From assembly GCA_013812985.1 (NCBI GenBank), contig JACCSN010000790.1, positions 1 through 6,891 of the forward strand: a stretch of 6,891 nucleotides of DNA. Direction: 5' to 3'. The translations under genes were made by a program, and so were the position numbers. This DNA is from Hyphomicrobiales bacterium (GTDB lineage Bacteria; Pseudomonadota; Alphaproteobacteria; Rhizobiales; Afifellaceae). Positions 1 to 5,116 of this stretch are shown piece after piece. The notes beneath the pieces were generated by a model. That model searched no databases. It had not been told where the DNA came from and worked only from the letters and a program-made list of their open reading frames with translations. Each line of letters begins with the position of its first letter. Position 1 is the stretch's first letter.

Positions 1-51
1 CGAGCGGACTGGCCGCTCTAACACGGCCGGTTGACAGAAAGTGCGAACACA

Positions 52-90
52 ACACGACGCCCGCAGGCCGGAAGCCTGGAGGCGTTGTGT
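52..90. repeat. Long imperfect hairpin
   Basis: The outer arms are 52-61 (ACACGACGCC) and 81-90 (GGCGTTGTGT), which pair over 10 positions with one G-U. A 2x2 internal loop follows. The inner arms CAGGC (64-68) and GCCTG (74-78) close on a 5-base loop. No T-run follows, so it is not a standard intrinsic terminator on the plus strand. It could be an RNA hairpin or a recombinase-binding dyad. Confidence 0.5.
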
Positions 91-128
91 GGCTCATTGA
101 TGAGATTGGGAATTTGGTTGCGGGGGCC

Positions 129-194
129 CGATCACACCTTTACCGAACGCGTCGGTGCTATTCTGTCTGCAGGTCTGGGCGGAGGGTGTGATCG
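129..194. repeat. Perfect 10-base inverted repeat, 46-base spacing
   Basis: CGATCACACC at 129-138 is exactly complementary to GGTGTGATCG at 185-194. Inside the loop a smaller hairpin forms from ACCGA (142-146) and TCGGT (152-156). Together they would fold as a closing stem with an internal hairpin. The right arm ends 15 bases before the tRNA 3'-end copy. It may be part of an element end or a small structured RNA; I cannot tell which. Confidence 0.5.
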
Positions 195-209
195 TAAGTA
201 GTACCAAGA

Positions 210-233
210 GTTCGAATCCCGCTTGCTCCGCCA
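210..233 (+). other. tRNA 3'-end fragment, candidate attachment site
   Basis: The sequence begins GTTCGAATCCCGC and ends TTGCTCCGCCA. That is a T-loop (TTCGAAT), the 3' strand of a T-stem, a 7-base acceptor strand, a G discriminator and an encoded CCA. The G discriminator and CTCCGCCA end resemble tRNA-Ser. The rest of a tRNA is absent: the bases before the T-loop (AAGAG) do not pair with CCCGC, and no matching 5' acceptor strand (GGAGCAA) lies upstream. Integrating elements that target tRNA genes commonly leave such a 3'-end copy at their far junction. If so, the element lay to the left of this point and bases to the right are its chromosomal flank. Confidence 0.5.
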
Positions 234-281
234 ATAGCCCTTGCCCCAACATTCTCCGCTGCGGAAATCGGCTATCGCAAG

Positions 282-329
282 GCCGCAGTTCTGCGGCATT
301 CCTGCGGAAAGGTGTGAACCAAGGAATGC
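282..329. repeat. Two adjoining inverted repeats
   Basis: GCCGCAG (282-288) and CTGCGGC (291-297) form a perfect 7-base stem on a 2-base loop. Its right arm merges into GCATTCCT (296-303), which is complementary to AGGAATGC (322-329). The second loop carries the first copy of the motif TGTGAACC (313-320), which recurs downstream. Function unknown. Confidence 0.45.
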
Positions 330-369
330 TCTGGGAAAGCCAGTTCCGGTCTCTCTTACCCCAAATTCT

Positions 370-409
370 CCAAAGCTGTGAACCACGTGAATTTGGTTCA
401 CAGCTTTGG
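370..409. repeat. Perfect 16-base inverted repeat
   Basis: CCAAAGCTGTGAACCA (370-385) is exactly complementary to TGGTTCACAGCTTTGG (394-409) across an 8-base centre that holds CGTG. Each arm carries the octamer TGTGAACC, at 377-384 on plus and 395-402 on minus. Further plus-strand copies stand at 313-320 and 444-451. No U-run follows on either strand, so a terminator is unlikely. Such an element could be a protein-binding dyad or the end of a mobile element. Confidence 0.65.
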
Positions 410-428
410 GTTCAAAGATTGCAGCTAT

Positions 429-1020
429 TTAGAGTGGACAGGCTGTGAACCGTTTCGCAATCTCGCTTGGGTAGGAACCGACGCTGGTGTCGAAATGTCT
501 GTCAGAAACCCGCTCTATCGAGTAGGTCGTGTGGACGAACTTGATCAAGCATAGTCCGGCGGCGAAGCTGACGATGAATCCATAGTTGCGGGCGGTTTTC
601 TCGCAGCGAAGCGCGACGCGCTTGAAGCTTTTGACGACGCCGACGCCCTGCTCGATGCGGGCGCGGGCCTTGTAGAGACCCTTGGCGAAGAAGGCGGGCT
701 TGTCCTTCTCGTTGTCCTTGTGCGGGATGACCGGGGCTATGCCGCGTGCGCGTGCGGCGGTGCGGTTGGCCTTGCTGGAATACCCCTTGTCGCCGATGGC
801 GGCGCGCGGCGTGATGTCGGGTCCGATGTCGAGCAGCGTGACGAAGTGTGGCGCGTCGGCTTTCTCGCCGCCAGTCAGGTGGAAGGCGATCAGCGCTCCC
901 GATTTGTCTGATTTGGCGTCGATTTTCGTCGTGAACCGCCGCGCGAGCGGCCGAGCCTGATTTTCCTGCCTCCTTTTGCGCCCGCTGCCGAGACATGGGC
1001 GAGCACGATCTACTGGATCC
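429..1020 (-). pseudogene. IS5-family transposase remnant, truncated and frameshifted
   Basis: The minus-strand reading frame from about 935 down to 429 gives the C-terminal half of an IS5-family DDE transposase: TTKIDAK, HLTGGEKAD, LLDIGPDI, the second catalytic Asp in GDKGYSSKANR (Asp codon 789-791), the catalytic Glu in ARARIEQGVG (codon 651-653), and the family tail VALRCEKTARNYGFIVSF. The preceding part, AHVSAAGAKGGRKI followed by LGRSRGG, lies in another frame between about 936 and 1009. One base appears missing near 933-936, where the family has Phe-Thr-Thr. A TAG at 1010-1012 breaks that frame again. The N-terminal half with the first catalytic Asp is gone, and no start codon fits. 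The family tail should end near VHT (528-536), so the further codons to the stop at 429 look like read-through into flanking DNA. The product cannot be active. Confidence 0.85.
498..1020 (-). mobile_element. IS5-family element remnant
   Basis: This is the DNA still attributable to the insertion sequence. The right boundary is where transposase similarity stops, just beyond the ABC gene's stop codon. The left boundary is a guess: family proteins end near 528, and GTCTGTCAGAAACCCGCTC (498-516) might be the terminal inverted repeat. The opposite end is missing, so the repeat and any target duplication cannot be verified. Confidence 0.45.
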
Positions 1021-1031
1021 GCATGAGGCTG

Positions 1032-2912
1032 CTATTCGTCTGCCGTGTTCAGGGCGCCGCTTGCCATCAGGCCCCAGAGCTGATCGGCGGACAGTTTCTT
1101 TGCGGACCCGTTATAGACCACTCGACCGAGACTCAAGACGACTATTCTGTGGGCCAGTGCGCGAACCGTGGAAAGATCATGCGTCACAAGAATCACCCCG
1201 GTTCCGTTGGCGGCGATGGACCGGATCAGGCTGACGACCTGGGCCGTCTGCTTGACGCCGAGCGCCGCCGTGGGCTCGTCGAGGCAGATGAGCTTGACGT
1301 GCTCGGCCAGCGAACGGGCGATGGCGATGGATTGCCGCTGGCCGCCAGATAGCGATCGTACGAGGACGTTCTCATCGCGAAGGGTGACCCCCAATGCAGC
1401 GAGGCGGGAACGGCATTGCGATGCGGCCTTCCGGTCGTCACGAACCGGAAAGATTCCGAGCCAGCGGCGCGTCTCTTCGCGGCCGAGCATCATGTTGTGG
1501 GCGATGCTGAGGTTCGAGCAGAGCGCGAGGTCCTGATAGACGGTCTCGAGACCGGCGGCGCGGGCATCCATTGGATTTCGAAATCTGACGGGTCGCCCCT
1601 CGAGCGTCATTGCGCCGGAATCCGGACGGATGGCGCCCGAAATGATCTTCACGAGCGTGCTCTTGCCGGCGCCATTGTCGCCGAGCAGGCATACGATTTC
1701 GCCCTTGCCAACAGTGAATGTCGCCTCTTCGAGCGCGGTCAGGGCGCCATATGACTTCCGTGCGCCGCTGATAGAGAAAGCCGGCGTCGCGTGCTGCTTT
1801 GCCGCGGTCGCGGGAACCCTGCCTGCGTCAGTCTCTTCCGGCGGGGGCGTTCCGGCGTTGTCCTCCGCCTTCAGCGGTGTCAGGGACGTCTTCCCTCGCC
1901 GGCCGCGCATGCTGATCGCGGCCTGATCGGCGACCAGTGCGAGCAGCAGCATGCCGCCGACGGCGATTGACTGCCACCATGATTGCAGACCCACAAAGAT
2001 GAGACCGGCATTGAGAATGCCGATCGTCGCAACGCCGATCGCGATGCCGAGAGGCCGGCCCGCGCCGCCGGAGAATGCCACGCCTCCAAGGATTGCCGCT
2101 GTCAGCACGTCCAGTTCGAAGCCGGCGCCGATGGTCGGGGTAATGCTGCCGAGGCGGCCGGCGACCAGCACCGCGACGAGACCGATGAGCAATCCGTTGG
2201 CGGCATAAAGGCCGACGACGGTGCGACCCACGGGGACGCCGCACAGTTCGGCGGCGCGTGGGTCTCCGCCGATCGCATAGATTCGCAATCCCGTCACGGT
2301 GCGGGTAAGCACGAACGAGCCGGCTACGAAGATCGCGACCGCGAGAATCACCGTGTACTGGATGCCGAATATCTTGCCCCGGCCGAGTTCGAGCAACGCG
2401 TCGGGAAAGCCGTAGACCGCTTTGCTGCTGACGACGAAGGCAAGTCCGCCGTAAAGCGCCAGCATCGCCAGAGTTACGATCAACGGTGAAATACTGAGCT
2501 TGCGAACCAGTAGGCCGTTCAAGAGTCCAAGCAGGAATCCAAGGCCCAACCCGACGGCTGCGACGAGCAAGGGGTCTTGAGTCGCAACGGCGACCTTCGC
2601 GACGATAATGCCGATCAGAGCCATCATGCTGCCGATGGACAGGTCGACGTAGCCGGCGATCAGCAGTGCGGACGTGCCAAGCACCGCGATCAGGATAGAC
2701 GTCGAGTTGACGCCGATGACGACGAAATTCTCAAGCCGGAAGAACGACGCGTTCAGCAGCGAAAAGAGGATGATCAGCGCCAGCGCGACAAGCGCCAACC
2801 CCGCTCGTCCCGAAGCTTCGCCGGGCGCTCTGGTCGCAGGCCACAGCGCCGCCGTGAAGCTCGGTTGCCGGGCCATCGGCGGGCTCTCCGCGCGCGCACT
2901 GTCGGTGGTCAT
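1032..2912 (-). CDS. Fused sugar ABC importer: permease plus ATPase
   Basis: This 626-residue protein combines two subunits that are normally separate. Numbering from the alternative GTG at 2951 (639 aa), residues about 50-345 are an RbsC/FrcC-type inner-membrane permease with many hydrophobic segments and the coupling-loop motif GGDPRAAELCGVPV (228-241). A hydrophilic Pro/Glu/Ala-rich linker covers about 346-390. Residues 391-639 are a single FrcA-like nucleotide-binding domain with Walker A GDNGAGKST (424-432), Q-loop Gln473, signature LSGGQ (534-538), Walker B KLICLDEP (553-560) and switch His591. All ATPase motifs are intact. A homodimer would supply two membrane and two ATPase domains. 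I prefer ATG 2912, because GAGAGG at 2921-2926 lies 8 bases before it. The gene follows the binding-protein gene by 84 bases, and no other permease or ATPase gene is present. The substrate is unproven. Confidence 0.9.
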   Translation of the reverse strand: MTTDSARAESPPMARQPSFTAALWPATRAPGEASGRAGLALVALALIILFSLLNASFFRLENFVVIGVNSTSILIAVLGTSALLIAGYVDLSIGSMMALIGIIVAKVAVATQDPLLVAAVGLGLGFLLGLLNGLLVRKLSISPLIVTLAMLALYGGLAFVVSSKAVYGFPDALLELGRGKIFGIQYTVILAVAIFVAGSFVLTRTVTGLRIYAIGGDPRAAELCGVPVGRTVVGLYAANGLLIGLVAVLVAGRLGSITPTIGAGFELDVLTAAILGGVAFSGGAGRPLGIAIGVATIGILNAGLIFVGLQSWWQSIAVGGMLLLALVADQAAISMRGRRGKTSLTPLKAEDNAGTPPPEETDAGRVPATAAKQHATPAFSISGARKSYGALTALEEATFTVGKGEIVCLLGDNGAGKSTLVKIISGAIRPDSGAMTLEGRPVRFRNPMDARAAGLETVYQDLALCSNLSIAHNMMLGREETRRWLGIFPVRDDRKAASQCRSRLAALGVTLRDENVLVRSLSGGQRQSIAIARSLAEHVKLICLDEPTAALGVKQTAQVVSLIRSIAANGTGVILVTHDLSTVRALAHRIVVLSLGRVVYNGSAKKLSADQLWGLMASGALNTADE

Positions 2913-2996
2913 GCTCTCTGCCTCTCTCATTGAACCGACCAGCCCCAGCACGAGGCTGAGACCGGCCGGCGTAGCCCGTGGGGAGGAGCGCGGGCG

Positions 2997-4172
2997 CTAC
3001 TTCTTCGTCTCGGACGACCAGGGGAAGTTCACGTACTGATCGCGGGTATCGTAGCAGATGTTGCCGTACATCTTGAGGTAGGCGTCGCGGCGGATCGGAT
3101 CGGCATAGACGCCCGCCGGATCGGCCAGATCGGTTTCGTACTGCGCGAGGTTATCCTCGGTGAGCGCGCTGGGAAGGATGTCCATCGCCTGCGGGATGCT
3201 CTTGCCTTCGAGCCAGTCGGCGGCATGCTGCCCCATCGCGTAGCCGAACACGGGAGAGGACAGACTGATGCTGGCCTTGTAAGGGCCGCCGCCTTTCTTG
3301 ATCTCCGCAACTGCCTCGGGCTCGCCATCAATGCCGCCGAGGAACTGTTCGGGCCGCGCCTTGCCAGCCGCCTCGAGCGCGGCGAGCGCTCCCAGCACGA
3401 CGGTGTCGGCGCCCAGCACGACATCGATATCGGGATGGGCCTGGAGGATCGTGCTCATCGTCGCGAAGCCGCCCTCCTTGTCAACCGGATCGGGCGTGAT
3501 GTCGGCGACGATGGTGACGCCCGGCAGGTTTTTGAGCCCGTCGCGCATCGCGGCGAAGCGCGGCGCCAGGAACTCGATCTGATCCTGGGTCAGCAGCACG
3601 ACATTGGCCTTGCCCCCGAGCTTGTCGTTGATATAGGCGATCGCCGCGTCGGTCAGCGCTTTGCCCGTGGCATATTGCGGAGCGTTGAGCAGCGAGGTCG
3701 CGGGCGGCGGCACGATGGTGCCGACATAGCCGCCGGCCCACATGACCTCCTGCAGACTGTGGCTAAGGGCTGCCGGGTCGGGCGATGTGGCGACCAGAGC
3801 GCCGACCTTTGAGGTCAGAAGCGTCTGGATCTGCGCTACCGCCTTGGCTGCATCGTTGTCCGCATTGGCTCTGCGATACGCCAATCCACGATCCTTCGCG
3901 GCCATTTCGAGCCCGCGGTCGACCCCTTGCAGGAATTCGCGCTCGTTTTCCTGCACGAAAGCCAGAACTTTTTCGAGCCCCGGAGGCGCGCTGCAGGTCG
4001 GCGCGTTCGGGTCGAACGGGGCAAACACCGTGGGTTCCGTGATACCCGGCGGGCCGTCCTGCGCCGTAGAGAGGGCAGTGCTGCCCACAAGGAGGCCAAC
4101 GGCGAGCAGCGCCGCCATCGAAAGCGTTGTGGTCCGCCGGGGACCCGGCGCGGTGATCCGGTTCGATTGCAT
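2997..4172 (-). CDS. Periplasmic sugar-type substrate-binding protein of the ABC importer
   Basis: The 391-residue product starts with a classic signal peptide: basic N-terminus (PRR, 11-13), hydrophobic core (about 17-31), and a likely cleavage after STA at 37. The mature part has the two-lobe layout of RbsB-like proteins (Peripla_BP_4), including GLEKVLAFVQENEREF near the first strand, GALVATSPDPAAL, VVLGADTVVLGALAALEAAGK (251-271) and GGIDGEPEAV (279-288). It would capture the ligand in the periplasm and hand it to the fused importer encoded next. Compared from memory with RbsB, some sugar contacts are changed: one stacking Phe of the NPFF motif becomes Leu81, an Asn becomes Ala255, and a Gln becomes Ser near 304, while Asp282 is kept. 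The mature chain is longer than typical relatives and has only two cysteines (60 and 373), which could form a disulfide. ATG 4172 has GGGAGG 7 bases upstream. Confidence 0.9.
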   Translation of the reverse strand: MQSNRITAPGPRRTTTLSMAALLAVGLLVGSTALSTAQDGPPGITEPTVFAPFDPNAPTCSAPPGLEKVLAFVQENEREFLQGVDRGLEMAAKDRGLAYRRANADNDAAKAVAQIQTLLTSKVGALVATSPDPAALSHSLQEVMWAGGYVGTIVPPPATSLLNAPQYATGKALTDAAIAYINDKLGGKANVVLLTQDQIEFLAPRFAAMRDGLKNLPGVTIVADITPDPVDKEGGFATMSTILQAHPDIDVVLGADTVVLGALAALEAAGKARPEQFLGGIDGEPEAVAEIKKGGGPYKASISLSSPVFGYAMGQHAADWLEGKSIPQAMDILPSALTEDNLAQYETDLADPAGVYADPIRRDAYLKMYGNICYDTRDQYVNFPWSSETKK

Positions 4173-4179
4173 TTTCAGT

Positions 4180-4185
4180 CCTCCC
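4180..4185 (-). promoter_or_regulatory. Ribosome binding site of the binding-protein gene
   Basis: GGGAGG on the minus strand, 7 bases before ATG 4172. It fixes the start and is strong, as expected for a binding protein made in excess. Confidence 0.8.
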
Positions 4186-4262
4186 TATTGTGGTTCCGGT
4201 TTCCAGTTGCCTGGGTGCGCGGCTTGGACGCCGCGATTGTTGTCTCACTTTCCAAGTCACCT

Positions 4263-4292
4263 CAGATATCCACCTTCGAGCTTGCGAGTCAA
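4263..4292 (-). promoter_or_regulatory. Possible promoter for the binding-protein gene
   Basis: On the minus strand TTGACT (4287-4292) is followed after 18 bases by TATCTG (4263-4268), a good -35 with a poor -10. It lies 91 bases before the binding-protein start and just downstream of the operator-like site 4302-4318. It would let the importer genes be transcribed separately from the esterase. Confidence 0.3.
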
Positions 4293-4301
4293 AAAATTTC
4301 C

Positions 4302-4318
4302 TCCAGTGGAAGTAGTTA
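4302..4318. promoter_or_regulatory. Operator-like site 1
   Basis: TCCAGTGGAAGTAGTTA matches the site at 5052-5068 at 15 of 17 positions. Its core TCCA-G-TGGA is a perfect dyad. It lies 9 bases beyond the esterase stop codon and 129 bases before the binding-protein start. Two such matched sites in the only two large intergenic gaps of the locus, next to a ROK regulator gene, point to that regulator as the binder. This is inference. Confidence 0.6.
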
Positions 4319-4327
4319 TTCGCCAGT

Positions 4328-4987
4328 TTACCGGGCGTCGCCCAACAAAGCCTGCACCGCTCGTGCAAGTTCCAACCCCAGCGTTCGATGTGCGTCGCTG
4401 TCGAGGTGAATGCCGTCAACCGTGCTGGATTCTACAAACTTGCCTGCGTCGAGGAACGTCGTACCGGTCCGTTTTGCCACGTCGCGCACCAGTGCCGGGA
4501 GGTGCAATGATTTTGCCGCGCCGCCGAGGAACATCTCACCCAGCCAATCGACTTCCTGCATCGGCGGCGGCGCCACGACCATGATCGCCGGCATGGCGCC
4601 AGCCGGCCCGGCTTCGCTGCGTTGCACCGCGCGAACTAGAACCTCGATGGAATCAGCAATATCGTGCGGAGTCATGCCAAACCGGTGCTTCAGATCATTG
4701 GTGCCAAGCATGAGGATGACCAGGTCGACAGGCATGTGCGATTCAAGACTCACCGGGAGCGCCTTGAGCCCATTCTTGTGGGCGCCTTCGATGGGATCGT
4801 CGCGCAAGGTAGTGCGGCTTGGATGCCCCTCTTCGATTACATCCCAGGCACCGCCAAGCTGCCGGCGCATGATCCCGGGCCAGCGGCGATCCGGCGCGTA
4901 GCGATGTCGCCCGACGCGGGCGAGTGTCGGAATCGCGCCATAGGTGTTGGAATCACCAAAGCAGAGAATGGTCCGAACCTGGGGCAC
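4328..4987 (-). CDS. SGNH/GDSL esterase, MsAcT-like, cytoplasmic
   Basis: The 219-residue protein belongs to the SGNH hydrolases. It shows the nucleophile block FGDSNTYG (Ser13), the block II glycine in VIEEG (Gly54), block III LGTND (Asn97), and the Asp-His pair in DGIHLD (Asp191, His194). All four oxyanion and triad positions are present. Length and motifs (ILCFGDS, RW.G, VIEEG..SRTT, DLVI.MLGTND, VVAPPP, DGIH) closely recall the Mycobacterium smegmatis arylesterase/acyltransferase MsAcT. There is no signal peptide, so it should act in the cytoplasm on an acyl or acetyl ester. It is the first gene of the minus-strand set that includes the sugar importer, suggesting that it deacylates the imported compound. 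That role is inferred from position only. The start is GTG 4987, with GGAGGAA at 4995-5001 spaced 7 bases away. Other small-ester substrates are possible. Confidence 0.9.
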   Translation of the reverse strand: MPQVRTILCFGDSNTYGAIPTLARVGRHRYAPDRRWPGIMRRQLGGAWDVIEEGHPSRTTLRDDPIEGAHKNGLKALPVSLESHMPVDLVILMLGTNDLKHRFGMTPHDIADSIEVLVRAVQRSEAGPAGAMPAIMVVAPPPMQEVDWLGEMFLGGAAKSLHLPALVRDVAKRTGTTFLDAGKFVESSTVDGIHLDSDAHRTLGLELARAVQALLGDAR

Positions 4988-4994
4988 GGCGTGG

Positions 4995-5001
4995 TTCCTC
5001 C
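4995..5001 (-). promoter_or_regulatory. Ribosome binding site deciding the GTG start of the esterase
   Basis: GGAGGAA on the minus strand, 7 bases before GTG 4987. It supports this non-ATG start, which begins just two residues before the conserved first strand. Confidence 0.75.
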
Positions 5002-5017
5002 GAAGTGGCTCTGCCGA

Positions 5018-5047
5018 CCTATATCATGCTCGGCGAGCTTCTGCCAC
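5018..5047 (-). promoter_or_regulatory. Possible promoter for the esterase operon
   Basis: On the minus strand GTGGCA (5042-5047) is followed after 18 bases by TATAGG (5018-5023), matching consensus moderately. The spacer holds the small dyad GCTCGGCGAGC (5028-5038). It starts 4 bases from the operator-like site 5052-5068, in the same relative order as at the binding-protein promoter. Confidence 0.3.
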
Positions 5048-5051
5048 TTAT

Positions 5052-5068
5052 TCCAATGGAAGTATTTA
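5052..5068. promoter_or_regulatory. Operator-like site 2 in the divergent intergenic region
   Basis: TCCAATGGAAGTATTTA repeats the motif at 4302-4318 in the same orientation with two differences. With the preceding T it holds the perfect dyad TTCCA-A-TGGAA (5051-5061). It lies between the esterase start (4987, minus) and the ROK gene start (5117, plus), so one bound protein could govern both directions, including the regulator's own gene. Confidence 0.65.
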
Positions 5069-5116
5069 AGGGGTTGCCTCGCAGCTTGCACGTTTGCTAG
5101 GTCAGCGCGTTGGCCA

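Larger units (their letters stand above)
1..428. other. Gene-free, repeat-rich left flank
   Basis: I see no credible gene here. The open frames on both strands lack a good ribosome binding site and any recognisable motif, and they run across obvious palindromes. What the stretch does hold is a long imperfect hairpin (52-90), a spaced 10-base inverted repeat (129-138 with 185-194), a tRNA 3'-end copy (210-233), a 7-base palindrome (282-297), an 8-base inverted repeat (296-303 with 322-329), and a perfect 16-base inverted repeat (370-385 with 394-409). The density of dyads and the tRNA scrap suggest mobile-element termini or recombination sites rather than protein-coding DNA. That reading is inference. 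Confidence 0.6.

Noticed and set aside
155..448. Open frames on both strands of the left flank
   Set aside because: They run through the tRNA scrap and perfect palindromes, with no ribosome binding site or recognisable protein motif.
52..451. CRISPR-like array in the left flank
   Set aside because: The repeats are short, partly inverted and irregularly spaced, without the uniform repeat-spacer pattern.
502..996. A 164-codon minus-strand open frame starting MSRQRAQ
   Set aside because: It reads in a shifted frame over the transposase remnant and gives Arg/His-rich nonsense. The neighbouring frame carries the clear IS5 motifs.
2913..2951. Longer start (GTG 2951 or ATG 2930) for the fused importer
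   Set aside because: ATG 2912 has a well-placed GAGAGG, and the extra residues show no conserved feature. The longer forms cannot be fully excluded.
3225..4584. Long plus-strand frames opposite the binding protein and esterase genes
   Set aside because: These are typical antisense shadows of high-GC genes. The minus-strand frames carry signal peptide, fold motifs and ribosome binding sites.
4664..5116. Upstream extension of the ROK reading frame to a 568-residue protein
   Set aside because: This part is antisense to the esterase gene, crosses the divergent promoter region and operator-like site, and precedes the normal N-terminus of ROK regulators.
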